NCBI GenBank assembly: GCA_016617785.1
Contig: JADILM010000005.1
Span: 930,001 to 994,000 of the forward strand
DNA from: Sporobolomyces roseus
Taxonomy: Eukaryota; Basidiomycota; Microbotryomycetes; Sporidiobolales; Sporidiobolaceae
DNA: 64,000 nucleotides
Reading direction: 5' to 3'
The notes under the pieces are model-generated. The model saw only the letters and a program-made list of their open reading frames with translations. It was not told the origin of the DNA and searched no databases. The position numbers and the translations under genes were made by a program. How positions within the stretch are numbered: position 1 is the stretch's first letter; every line of letters begins with the position of its first letter. Below, piece after piece: positions 43,184 through 55,055 of this stretch.

Positions 43184-45690
43184 TTAGACGGAACCTTTCG
43201 TGTTCTTGAGCATGTTGTTGATGGCGGATTGCGAAACGGGAGGAGATTCTCCAGCGCCGACCATGACCTTGGTTCCGACCGAGGGGATGTCGTCGGCGAG
43301 AACGTAGATCCAACCAGGTCCAGGAGGGAAAATTCCAGTAGTCTTCGGACCGTAAACTTTGAGCTTGTTCGAACCGTTCCAATTCGACTCGAGCTCGACG
43401 AGACGTTGAGAGAAGTGAACACCGTGAGTCGAGTAGCCGAGGTCCATGACGACAGCTCGAACGTTTCTGGTACCTTTAGGAACCTTGACGTTGATCGTGT
43501 AAGCTTTGTTGTACATCAATCGCGCGAAACCTTTCGTGAAAGTTGGTCGTTCTAGTGACATGTAAGGAGCTAGCGACGAGGTCTTCGAGTGAGTATCATA
43601 TCGAAGTAGGAGGAGGGCAGATTAGACATACGAGAAAGGAGTTCGACTTCGTACCGAGATGAATATTCGACGGTTGAGACCTTGTCATTAGGATTCGAGC
43701 CGGCGATCCAGATCTCTCCGCTCGGCAGGAGGGTACTGTGGAGATTAGATCCACGTGAGCTGATGAGCGAGAGCCGCTGACTGAGAGACTCGAGTGAGAG
43801 AAGACTTACGCTGAGGAATGGTAGAGTCGTTCGATATTCGAGTGTTGGAAACCGGCGGAAGACCATCGATCAGGGTTCCTTGCTGCAGGATCGTAGAGGA
43901 GAGGTTGGAAGTTAGGAGCCCTAGCGTTCGAAGCACCGATTTCGCTACGAAGGAGAAGAAGAAAGTCAGTCGAGAAGTCTCTAAAGTTTCGAAACGAAGA
44001 GCATGAAGCGCACTCCTTGACGTTGCCGTAACCAGCGATTCCTTGTTGGGCTCCGTTGATCAACAAGAGCTTCCCATCAGGCATATTGATGAAATCTCCC
44101 ATAACTCGGGGACTAGGCATGTTCTGAGTTTTCCATCCTCCCTTGATTCCTCGTGCGTCGAGTACCATACGAGAGCAGAGCTTCGATGCCGGGACTGTCG
44201 CAGAGATCTTCCAAGGGTCGAGGTCCAAATTGGCAGTCGTTCCTCCGCAGAACAAGACTAGACAGCGAGACGAGTGTCAGTTTGCGATGTGAAGTTGAAT
44301 CAAGAGCTTGCTCACCTTCGGGAGCCCAGTCTTGAGCGACAGTGAGGGGTAAGAGAGCACTAGCGGCGGAAGCTGGGTACGTTACTGTAACTCCATTGGG
44401 GAACTCGGGTAACCTGTTTTCGATTCTCGTCGTCAGCTCCGATCGTAATTGAGATCAGAGGGCAAGATCACCTGTATTCAGTGTTCTTCTGCCAGTCGTA
44501 AATCATCGCCATCTTGTTCGCCGCGACGAAGACTTGACCGTTCGGAAGAGTGAAGAGGACGGGGAAGAGATTCGACTTGAGGGCGTCGTGAAGGAAAGAG
44601 GAGTAGATCTGAAGACCATTACCCTTGGGAGGGTAGTATTCGATTGTGGGGTTATCGGTGGATCTGGGAGGAGACAGCAGTGGAAGAAGAGAGGAAGAGA
44701 TCAGATGAAAGGGCGAAATCGAAAAGTCAGCTTTGTCGAGAAGTTGCGTTCGAGAGCAAGATCGAGTCAACTCACTCGTCGTTATTGTATCCACCTGCCG
44801 TCATACCTCCGACAATGATCAACGAGCCATCGGTGAGACGAGTGCTAGTAGGATACCATCGAGCAGAGGTCATTCGGACTCGAGTTGGCCATTCTTCGAC
44901 ATCGCACTTGTTGTCCGTGCAGGGATCGAAGAGTCGGATCGCAGCTAGACCATCTCCAGCAGCGTCATTCATGTAGGTTTGCTGAGGGTTCCCTGTAAGA
45001 TCCCGTCGCGACATCAGCCATAGGATGCGATAGATCGCAGAGAAAGAAAGGCTTACCTCCGACCGAGACCAGAGTACCGTTCGAGATCCACCCTCCTCCG
45101 GCACAGAAGGAGTTCGTCTTGAGGTCAAGAGCGCGTACTCGTCCAGTAGAGATCTGGTAGACGGAGCCCCAGGCGCTATGGCCGTTGACTTTGAGAGGGT
45201 TGTCTTCAGCCTTGTCATCTGTCGTTTGCGAACGAGGTCAGCTTTCACAAGGGATCGAAGCGAATATGAGCGACTCACAAATGACGATGTTGTCGTCGTC
45301 CACAACAGTAACTTGCATCGCTCCTACCCCTGTAGTCCCCGCTCGTTGAAAGGTCGAAGCTCCGTTCCAACCTCTTCCTCCATTGAAAGCCCTCTTCTCG
45401 AGACCGTGACCGTGCCATCTCTTTGCCATCACATCACCGTTGACAGATCGCTTGAAGACCTCTGCGAATTCATCATCGGAAAGTAGCTCGTAATCGGCGG
45501 GAAGAGGTGGAGGGAGAGGATCTTCTTCATCGAATTGAGAGTAGTCGTAGTCGAACAGTCCATCAGCTACTTCATTAGAGCCGAAGGAAGGGTCGACGAC
45601 GCCGAGAGATGGTGATGCCTGAGCGAGGATGGTAGGTGCGGAGAGAAGAAGAGAAAGGGCGAGAACTGCTCGCGAGTGGGTGGGCGCCAT
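43184..45690 (-). CDS. Secreted glyoxal oxidase (copper radical oxidase), copy 1
   Basis: Extracellular AA5_1 copper radical oxidase that oxidises aldehydes and makes H2O2. It has a signal peptide (MAPTHSRAVLALSLLLSAPT...), an acidic propeptide and Lys-Arg processing sites (AEVFKR, VMAKR, LEKR). A Kelch-type propeller follows. The ligand set is complete: FCAGGG (Cys of the Cys-Tyr crosslink), SARWYPTS (crosslinked Tyr), ERLYHSSA (axial Tyr and His) and YSTHGVHFSQRLVEL (His). The C-terminal domain ends NNMLKNTKGSV. Introns are many and short. It sits in tandem with a second copy just upstream. The substrate (glyoxal, methylglyoxal or other) cannot be read from sequence. Confidence 0.9.
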
Positions 45691-46029
45691 AGCTGGTCGA
45701 GTTGGGCGACCTTCTGTACGATGGCAGTAAGTTGAGGAGAATCTGAGAATGGAGAATAGGAAGAAGGAAGAGAAAGAGGAAGAATCGATCAAAGGGAAGT
45801 CGAGGAGGGAAGAGGCCTGAGCGCCCCATTCTTCGGAAGATTCCAAGCGACCCGTGCAGCCATGCAATTTGTCGATCCGGTAGCCGAGAGACGAAACTGA
45901 GCTTCTTCGAAGCGACTGTTCGCAAACCACTGAGAGTGAGAGGAAAGTAAAGTCAATTCATCAGTAGATATGAATGCTGAGTCGTAAATCAGTACGGGAG
46001 GTTCAAGGTATAGCTTGGAGAAAGGGTCG
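45691..46029. other. Spacer between tandem glyoxal oxidase genes
   Basis: 339 bp holding the promoter of copy 1 and the 3' flank of copy 2. Open frames crossing it are shadows. Nothing else seen. Confidence 0.4.
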
Positions 46030-48969
46030 TTAATAACGAGGCGGGAGGGGAGGGGATCCAGCTGTCTTTTGAAGCATATTCTCAATCGCGAATTGTGAAA
46101 CGGGAGGACCTATACAAGCGAGGGCAAGCGAGTGAGTAGCTGTCGTCGACCAGAGAGAGCTGACGCTGCTTACCTCCACCAGTTCCGATCATGATACGCT
46201 GTCCTTTCGAAGGAACTTCGTCTGCGAGTATGAAGAGCCAAGCATAACCCTTTTCTCGAAAATTGCAAGGTATCAGCTTGTTCCAAGCGCGAAGGCAAGA
46301 GAGCGAGAGAAGCGCTCACAGGAGGATAGAGCCCGGTAGTGGCAGGGCCGACGATTTGAAGACTCGAACCTCCATTCCAAATCGTTTTGAGCTCGACGAG
46401 CCTTTGATTGTGAACAGAATGGGTAGAGTAGCTGTCAACGCTCATCTCGGGACTATCAGTACACGACAGTTGATAGAATGTATAGAAGTAAGAACTGACC
46501 CAAGATCGAGAATAACGCATCGAACAGACTGAGTTCCAGGAGGTACTGCAATCGAGAGCTTGCTGACTTTGCTGTAGTGAAGACGAGAGAAACCCTTCGA
46601 GTAGGATGGGCGAGCCATAGACATGTAGGGGGCTGTAAAGGTTAGAGGGACTCAGTGACGTGCGTTTTCGTTCGAAGGGAAAGAGGGTACTAACGAGAAA
46701 GAATTTCAACTTCGTAACGAGTTCGATAAGTCGCTTTCGAGACCTGATCATTGGGGTTCGATCCAGAGCTCCAGATAGCTCCAGAAGGAATCAAGGTGCT
46801 GTGAGGAAGAGGAGAAGCAGGAAAAGAAGGGAGTCAGTACGGAGAGAGGGAGTCAAACGAACCCGCGCGAAACGTGCGCGATCTCAGAACTCACGCGGTT
46901 GAATGATAGAGACGTTCGATACTTGATGACTGAATACCTTTCGAGGAGAAACGCTTGCCGCTTTGACCATCAGGATCGTAAAGAAGAGCCTTGAGAACTG
47001 GTCCTCGAGCGTTCGAAGCTCCGATCGCATCTTTGACGTTCCCGTAGCCAGCTGAAGGTAGGGAATCGCGACAGAGGGTCAGTGAGACTCAATGGAGAGA
47101 GAGATTAAGGTGAAGCGCACCGATTCCTTGCGATCCACCATTCACGAGTACGAGCTTTCCATCGGGAGTCATGATGAAATCTCCCATCGTTCTCCCTTTC
47201 CCAGGCATCAACTCCATCTTCCATCCTCCTTTGATCCCAGCCGTGTTGAGAACCATTCGACTGCACTGTCTCGAAGCGGGAATCTTTGAGGATAGTTTCC
47301 AAGGTTTGAGCTTGAGATTCGCAGTTGTTCCTCCACAGAAGACGACTGTACGATACGAGAGAGATCAGTCAACGGAAAGGCGAACCCGAGCTCAGAGCAT
47401 GCTCACCTTCGGGAGTCCAATTGTTTGCGATTGTGAGCGGGAGAAGAGCAGAAGCGGCTGAAGAAGGGTAGGTAACGACATGGTTGTTTGGAAACCTCGG
47501 TAGACGGTACTGAGTGTTCGTTTTCCAATCGTAGATCATGGCGAGTTGATTCGCAGCGATGAAGATGTGACCGTTCGGAAGAGTGAAGAGAATTGGGAAG
47601 AGGTTCGAGTTGAGAGCATCGTGGAGGAAGGATGAGTAGATAGGGAGACCATCCCCTTTCGGCGGGAAGTACTCGATCGTCGGATTGTCGGTCGATCTGA
47701 GAGATGACTCGAAACATGAGTCGAGTTAAATTTTTTAAGCAGGGAAAGAAGAACTCACTCTTGGTTATCGAAACCCCCGGAGATCATACTGAGTAGAGGG
47801 AGAAAGGAATCGAGTCAGTGAGAATGGAATGGACGGGGAAGACAAAGCGAGAGTTGACGAAGAAAGTCAGTCCTGCTCGATAGCGAATGTATCCTCAGAT
47901 AAGCTCACCCGCCAACAATGATGATCGAACCATCAGTCAACCTCGAAGTCGAAGCGTACCACCGAGGAGAGGTCACTATCGACGAAACGGTGATTCAGCC
48001 AAATCGCGCAAGATGAGCCGAGAGAGAGAGAACGACTAACGACGAACTCGTTCCGGCCATTCTCCTACATCGCACTTGTCATCACTACAAGGCGTGAAGA
48101 GACGGATGGCAGCGAGGCCATCGCCGGCTGCAGTGTTCATCTGAGTTTGCTGAGGGTTTCCTGTCAGGGGTTCAATCGTACTATCAGTCTAACCTCGATC
48201 GAGTGAGATGTATCGTAGCGAAAGAAAGGCTCACCTCCTACCGAGACGAGAGTACCATTCGAGAGCCATCCTCCTCCGGCACAGAAAGAATTCGTTTTGA
48301 GATCGAGAGGACGAACTTTGCGAGTCGAGATTTCGTAGATTGAGCCCCAGGCAGAGTGAGCGTTGATTTGGAGCTTGTTGTCTTCAGCCTTGTCGTCTAG
48401 ATAATATATAACTTAAGTCAGTCAGACAGCTCTCGAGCCGAATAGGAGAGGGAGGAAGAAAATGTGAGAAGGGTGCGGAACGAACAAATCAAGATATGAT
48501 CATCATCGACAACGGACACCTGCCTATCACGCTCACGAGACTCTCGATCAGCTCAAATCTTATGAGAGCTTAAGTAAGAGAGTGGAGAGACTCACATTGC
48601 GGAAACACCTGAAACTCCCGCTTTCTTGATCGAAGTGATTCCATTCCAACCTTTTCCGAAAGCCCTCTTCTTCGATCTATGATTATGCCAAGGACTTTCA
48701 TTCTGCGCAGTTGTATCGGTTGAGATCTGGAAAAGTGAGGAAAGTCCTTGTTGAGTGAGAAATTGATAATCGGAAGGTTGAGGTTGAGGGAGGAGCTCAA
48801 AGGGATCGGGGGAAGCGCTGATACTGGAATTGGTTGAAAGTGGATGAGATGCGTGGCGTAAGGCTGAATTGAGAGGGAAGGAAGAGTGAGGAAGAAAGAG
48901 AGCTGAGGAAAAAGAGGCGAAAAAGGGAAAGAGGTAGAAGATAGCTTTGAAACGAATGGATGAGGACAT
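46030..48969 (-). CDS. Secreted glyoxal oxidase (copper radical oxidase), copy 2
   Basis: Tandem paralogue of the 43184-45690 gene. Signal peptide MSSSIRFKAIFYLFPFFASF... followed by a Ser/Pro/Gln-rich propeptide and a KKRAFGKGWNG junction. Ligands conserved: FCAGGGWLSNG, PRWYASTSRL, IERLYHSTA and STHSVHNQRLVEL. It has more introns than copy 1 in the central propeller. The C-terminus is longer than copy 1 (MLQKTAGSPPLPPRY, stop 46030-46032). All splice junctions looked usable, so it appears functional. The N-terminal propeptide is unrelated in sequence to that of copy 1, so regulation or sorting may differ. Confidence 0.87.
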
Positions 48970-49364
48970 CTGTGTATCGAGTTGGACGACCTAGAGAGAT
49001 GGACTGGAAGAGGGGAGGGAGGAAAGGCAAGGAAAGGAAGAGAGTTGAGTGATGAAAGAAGGCGTCGAGACGTGATTCTGAGAGACTTGGAGGTTTCGTT
49101 AGCTTTTCGATCACTTTGCAGAATCCAAGACATCATGCATCAAACGAGCTCTTCAATGAAAGAGAAGAGAAGCAGAATTTATGTCGTAAGCGAGATTCAG
49201 CTGAGCGGGAGAGGAAAGGAAGAAACTGCTCTTTCGCATCGTTCACCTTGCTCACTTTCCTCACTACCCTCCTCGCTCTCTCCTCTCTCGTCTCTACACG
49301 CTACTTCGAGCGTGAATGCTAATTCCATCTATTCCATGCTGATTAATAACGTGTTCCCTCTTGT
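48970..49364. other. Promoter of glyoxal oxidase copy 2 and 3' flank of BNA3
   Basis: 395 bp between two minus-strand genes. Rich in short direct GA repeats on the + strand. No gene recognised. Confidence 0.4.
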
Positions 49365-51314
49365 CTACGCATCCTTGATGTAAGGTTTCAAAGCGAGAAG
49401 TCTTTCCGTAGCTTGTCGCAACGTGTCTGGATCTTTGCAGAAAGCACTATGAGTTTCGAAGAGGACGAAGGATCAGTTGTCGAGCGCTGCGAGGCAAGAT
49501 GGACAGAGGGAGGACGAAGGGAAACTCACACTCGAATCCAGTTTTCGCCGAGAGACCAGTGCTCTTTCGAGTAGAACTCTGTTGGGGGGACTGTAGACAG
49601 TAAAGGCGATTTAGTAAGACGGTTTGCGGTGGCGTGCAATGATTCAGAAGCTTTGTGAGCTAGAGAGAGGTGTGCTTACTGAAAACGACCTTTGCTCTGC
49701 GAAGAACGAACGTAATCCCGAATCAGCGCGACTCACACAGCAAGAGCGAAGAGAGACAGTTGACATACGTTTGAGCAATGAACCAAGCGCAAACCCAATC
49801 CCTCGCTCTCCCCTCGATCAATTTCGGAATCTCGAAATCCTCGGGAATCTGCAACCTACTCGTATTGACGAGTACGAAGTAAGCACCATGGGGGACGGTG
49901 TACGGTAAACCCAGTTTGTCCAATCCTTCCAATAAGACGTTCTTCCTCTCTTCATAAGCCTCCCTCTGTTCCTCAAAGAACCCATTCTCCAAAGCCTTCT
50001 CGATTCCCGTAGCGGTCGCTTCTTGCGCGGGACCGTTCACGCAGAATACGATCCTCGTATGAGCTGCCGTCATTGGTTGAACGAGGTGTGCAGGTCCAAT
50101 CGCCCATCCAACTCTCCACCCAGTCGCAGAGAAGGATTTCCCCGCAGATCCAATCGTGATGGTTCTCTGCCAGAGTTCCTCCGATAACGAAGCGATTCGT
50201 AAATGTTGTCGTCCTTCGAAAGTCAAACAGTCGTAAACTTCATCCGAAACGATGATCAAGTTGTGTTCTTCCGCAATCTTTCCAATTTCGATCAATTCCT
50301 CCTCGTCAAACACTTTGCCAACTGGGTTGTGAGGCGTGTTGATCCAGATTTGTTTCGTTTTCGGAGTGATCGCTCGCCGTAACTCATCGAAATCGATCTT
50401 CCAGGAACTGGCGGGAACGTTCGAGGTTGAAGCTTCTTCAGGTGCTCGAATTGGGACGTAAACGGGGACTCCTCCGTTGAAAGTGATTTGAGGTACGTAT
50501 TGATCGAAGAATCTGTGATTTGGCGAAGGGGATTCAGTCAGAATTGGCCATTCTTCTGAAGAGACTCTACGACAACTCACGGTTCAAAGATGATAACTTC
50601 GTCTCCCGGTCTCGTGAATGCACTCGCGAATGCGTACATGCCTGGAGCGATGGCGATTATGAAGTATCAGTAACGAACTCACTTCACGATCTGGCCTCAA
50701 CTCACCTTCATTCGCTCCAGCAGTAACCTGAATCTCAGTATTCGGGTCCAACTCCCTCCCTCTCTTGAACGAAGGCGACAGGTACTTTGAGAGAGCTTGA
50801 CGAAGGTGAGCTGAGCCTCGAGGGAGCTGCAAGAACTCCAGACTCAGTTCCTCTTCACGATTCTCAACGAATTTCACCGGAAACTTACTTGATAATGATT
50901 GTTTCCTACCACTTCCAAAGCGTCTGAATGAGCTTTACGAATGAAATCTGCCGGTGCCCAATTCATGAATCCCTAAAATCAATCCCCTCTCGTTTGGTTA
51001 GCTCTTTTCTCGAATTCGAGGTGGGGTTTGAGGAAAGTTGAAAAACTCACTTGACCCAAATTGAGCGCATCTTTCGGGACGTGACCTGCTAGAGGTGAGA
51101 ATACAGACCATACATCTGAAGACTTTTGAAGTTCCGGTGCGACCCTGTCAGAAACTGGGAATTTTGAAGTTGACATCTTCTTTATGAATTGCTGAGTTGA
51201 GGGACGGAAGAGACGAGTAGAGTTACGGCTGAAGAGTGAGGTCGACCTGCTGAGCATGCACACGAGCAAGGTTGAGAGTGTGGTGAGAGAGCACGCCATT
51301 CGACTTCTCCGCAT
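49365..51314 (-). CDS. BNA3: Kynurenine aminotransferase (Bna3-like)
   Basis: PLP-dependent fold-type I aminotransferase making kynurenic acid from kynurenine. Motifs: LNLGQGFMNWAPADF, VTAGANEGMYAFASAF, PGDEVIIFEPFFDQY, NTPHNPVGKVF, SDEVYDCL, and GSAGKSFSATGWRVGW with the PLP Lys. It ends PPTEFYSKEHW, then AFCKDPDTL and KPYIKDA. In-frame ATGs at 51314, 51257 (MLSRSTSLFSRNSTRLF, a good mitochondrial presequence) and 51176 (MSTSKFPVSD) suggest mitochondrial and cytosolic forms, as known for yeast Bna3. A run of 15 A residues precedes the first ATG on the mRNA strand. I give the longest ATG form; the true start is uncertain. Confidence 0.88.
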
Positions 51315-51713
51315 TTTTTTTTTTTTTTTGGCGACCAAGTCCCAAAAATGAAAACTTCGCACCTGTTTGCCGACGCTCTCCTCTGAGTGTAGCGGATCAG
51401 TTCTCTACGGGTGACTTTACCCGAAATTCCCTGTAGCTTGCTAGCGAGCTCACAAACAGCGACGACTAGACTGCCTCTCTCGAACGCCGTTTCCTCTCGC
51501 GACCTCTTCGGAAGATACGATGGAAAGTGTACTGCCATGAGAACTGACGTTGCAGATTACCGAGATAAAACTTGAGTAGAGAGATGAGGAAGAAGAGATG
51601 TGTGCGATACTGTTACAGATTGGACGACAAATTTGGGAAAACTTCGATAGGAAAACTACGTTTTTTGTGTATTCGACGAATCAGATGAAGGAAATAGGGG
51701 CGTATGGAGTGCT
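51315..51713. other. BNA3 upstream region and 3' flank of the TMEM205-like gene
   Basis: Starts with a T15 tract (+ strand). The remainder has minus-strand open frames with no recognisable product. Holds the BNA3 promoter. Confidence 0.4.
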
Positions 51714-52638
51714 TTAGAGTCCAACACCGTAAGCTCCCGAAGTAGCGGTGGCGAGGATAACACCTCCGAGGAAAGCGAGGTTGAGAATCGACGAGACTGA
51801 GTGGAGAGCACCGAATTTCGAGTTGAGGCTTTTCATTTCGGAAGAGACCTGCAATCAGACGAAGGAATTTTGTCAGCATTCGTACGTAAAGAGTGGGAGA
51901 AGCATGAGGGAGCAAGCGAAGAAAACAGAGAGAGGCAGAACTTACACCATCGGCATTGTAATCTTTTCCTTCGATTCTCTCTCGGCGGTGTCGCTTCTTC
52001 ATGACGGCTGTGCGTCCGAGATCTATACTGTCAGCATCTGAAAGCAATAGCGGCAGAGTGAAACAGCCTAGCGCACCCGTTGTCCAAGGACCGATAATAA
52101 TCCAATTCAAACTTGAAGTTGCGGCCATGACAGCCAGGACCACGACGTTTCTATCTGATCTTACGAGTTTCCCGGCTCTGTGGTAGAGTCCGATGAGAGC
52201 TAAGGAACCGAGGGATTGGAGTCGGAAGTAGTGGGGGAAGAGTTTCGATTGAAGGTTTCCGAATTGTTGACGAGGGAGTGTCTTGTATGAGACCTGATCT
52301 CAATCAGATTGGGAGAGTGGTACGAGAGGTTTGTAGGAAGTTTGGACAATTCCGATCGAGAGTTGAAGATGATTTGCGATGAGGAGGGGAAATTGACAAG
52401 AATTCGGCAAGTCAGCAACGCACATCTGAGTCTTCAGAGTGACACGTAAGACTCACGAGACCACCGATGAATCCATGCCAAAGAGTTGAACCTAGCAGGG
52501 TTCCAGCCTGTGGAGAGAGAAGGGAAATTAGCGGCGATCATTCTCAGAATCAGCGAGGAGACTAACAATGAGGTTGTGAAGACCACGCGTGGAAGTAAGA
52601 GCGCGGTAGAATGAAGGTGTAATGACTTGATCTGACAT
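51714..52638 (-). CDS. TMEM205-like (DUF4149) membrane protein
   Basis: Small integral membrane protein. Start MSDQVITPSFYRALTSTRGL. Then GTLLGSTLWHGFIGG, LVSYKTLPRQQFGNLQSKLFPHYF (the family signature), NVVVLAVMAATSSLNWIIIGPWTT, and RHRRERIEGKDYN. The end is SEMKSLNSKFGALHSVSSIL and NLAFLGGVILATATSGAYG. There are about four hydrophobic segments. The family is widespread in fungi and animals (TMEM205 is linked to drug resistance in human cells); its exact role in fungi is not established. It is divergent from the citrate synthase gene, with 265 bp between starts. Four short exons joined by good splice sites. Confidence 0.8.
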
Positions 52639-52903
52639 GCTTGATTATGGGGTGAGTGGTGAGAAGCAGAAGAGTTGATGAGAATTCCGTCACTTTCTTG
52701 AAGTTGTAAATTCGGGTAACTCTACGAAGAGCTTTCGAGCTCTGGTAATGTTAGCTCTCTAAGATTGCGAATAAGCGGAAACCGGTTCAAGCGAAGTCGG
52801 AAAAACTTCATCCCAATCCGCCCAAAAATTGCTCTCGGGTCGTTCCGTTGAATGATTTGGCTTCTCCTCTCCCACTCACTCACTTCGATCGAACTCAGTC
52901 AAT

Positions 52904-54801
52904 ATGGGAGGATCAGCTACTACGAATACACCTGAGCAATCTCTCACGGTCACTGGTCAGTCCCTCGTCTCATTTCCTCCCCACTTTGAAAGATTGAATA
53001 ACCCCTCCCTTTCTTCCTCTTCACGACAGACAATAGAACGGGAAAGACCATCACTGTACCTATCGAGAACAACTCGATTTCTGCTACCGCTTTCAAGAAG
53101 CTAAACAAGGAGAAAGCCGGAGAGGGAGATAGGTTGGAAGATGAAGTCGAAGTGAGTTTCCCTCGCTCAATTCGGGTTGAGCGTTTGACGAGCGTCGTAT
53201 CTCTACACAGGCCGGCATTCGAATCTACGATCCAGGGTTCATGAACACCGCAGTCATACAATCCAGAATTTCGTTCATCGACGGAGGAAGAGGAATCTTG
53301 CGATACCGTGGTTATCCCATCGAAGTCCTCGCAGAGAAATCAAACTTCCTCGAATCGTCCTATCTCCTCATCTACGGAGAACTCCCAACTCGAGACCAAT
53401 TCAAACTCTTCGAAACCGAAATCTTGCACCACACGATGCTCCACCGCGATCTCGAAGGAATCGTCGGTAGCTTCCGTCACGACTCACATCCCATGGCGAT
53501 TCTCACATCAGGACTCGCTTCCCTCGGCGCCTACTCTCCCGAAGCGAACCCTTCCTTGCAAGGACAAAACCTCTTCACTCGCGGTACCCTCGAATCTTTC
53601 CGCCTAATGGACAAACAAATCTTCCGCCTCATCGGAAAGACCATGACTCTCGCTTCGATGGCTTACCGTATGAGACAAGGACGACCTTTCGTCACTCCTC
53701 CCTCAGGAATGGGATATGCAGAAAGCTTCCTCTACATGTTAGATCACCTCAATGAACCCAATTATCGACCTCATCCTGCCCTCGTCAAGGCTTTAGACGT
53801 CCTGTTCCTCCTTCATGCCGACCACGAACTTAACTGCTCGACTGCCTCCGCTTTGCAAGTTGGAAGTTCCCTCGTCGATCCTTTTTCGGCATGCTCTGCT
53901 GCAACCGCTGCGTTGTATGGACCTCTTCACGGTGTACGTCTCCACTCTTCCCTCCTCCTCCCTTCAACTCTATACTCCCACCAACGACTCTGATCTGACG
54001 CTTTCCCATTTAACAGGGAGCTAACGAAGCCGTCATTCGCATGCTCATCTCGATCGGATCACCCGAGAATGTACCGAGCTTCATCGAGAAAGTCAAGAAG
54101 AAGGAAGTCGTTCTCTCTGGATTCGGTCACAGGATCTACAAAACTTCAGATCCTCGTTCAACCATCATTCGCAAGCGAGTCCCATCTTTCCCTGTTCTCT
54201 CATGTTCTCCGCTCTTCCTGACCCGAGTCTCTCGATTACAGAGTCGCTGAGGAAGTCTTTGCAGTCACTGGGAAAGATGAACTACTTGAAACGGCTCTCG
54301 TACTCCGAGACGCAGCGCTCAAAGACGAATATTTCATCTCACGTTCTTTGTACCCCAACGTCGATTTCTTCTCCGGTTGTATCTACCGAGCCATGGGCGT
54401 ACGTCCTCTCTCCTTTCTCCTTTCTCTCTCTCACCTTTCGCTGCTGAAGTTTCGTTATGAGAATCTCCTTAGTTCCCATTGGATTTCTTCCCCGTCCTGT
54501 TCGCCGTACCGAGAGTAGTAGGATGGTTGAGTCATTGGAGACAAATGATGATGCAAAAAGGAGGGGTCAAGATTTGGAGACCTCGACAAATTTACGTCGG
54601 AGAGGGAGAGAGGGAGTACGAGTCAATCTTGGAGAGGCAAACGAAAGAAGGCAAACAGGAATTGGGTTCGGAACCTACCAAGGTGAGTCACATAGATTAT
54701 ACTCCATTGAGAGAGAGCGAGAGTGATTGACGAGAATGGTTGAAAATTAGGTGCCTCATCTTTCTTCGAAACGATCTTTCATCGCGCGCTCCAGGCTTTA
54801 G
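52904..54801 (+). CDS. Citrate synthase with peroxisomal targeting signal
   Basis: Condenses acetyl-CoA and oxaloacetate. Start [17 protein letters not shown] has no mitochondrial presequence. Motifs: [32 protein letters not shown] (catalytic His), GPLHGGANEAV (second His), [13 protein letters not shown] and NVDFFSG (catalytic Asp). The end of the main chain is [11 protein letters not shown] and RPRQIYVG. A final 16-residue exon encodes [16 protein letters not shown], so the protein ends in SRL, a type 1 peroxisomal signal. This is consistent with a glyoxylate-cycle (Cit2-like) enzyme. A methylcitrate synthase activity cannot be excluded from sequence. Stop TAG at 54799-54801. Confidence 0.92.
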
Positions 54802-55055
54802 AAAGCAGCTGTGTACGCCTTTCAGTATGTTCCAGATCAATCAGGGCTTGTAGTAGTACTTCTTTCGATACCCCTTTTTCGTACCCCTTTTTCAGTGTCG
54901 ATCTTTTCAGTTTTGCCGTGTCTTCGCAAGGGATTTGGTCGTGCTCTCTTCCCTCCCCCCTCTCGTTCGTTCCGAGTAGAGCGTGAAAAGATGCGAATAG
55001 GATGCGAATAGTAATAACAACAAATGCACACCTCTCAAGAAGATCTCCTAGATGT
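54802..55055. other. Convergent 3' flanks of citrate synthase and MTG1
   Basis: About 250 bp. Contains a direct repeat near 54872-54893 (two CCCCTTTTTCGTA-like copies). No gene seen. Confidence 0.4.

Noticed and set aside
54868..54900. Short direct repeat CCCCTTTTTCGTA as a regulatory element
   Set aside because: Two imperfect copies in a convergent 3' region, most likely trivial slippage duplication.
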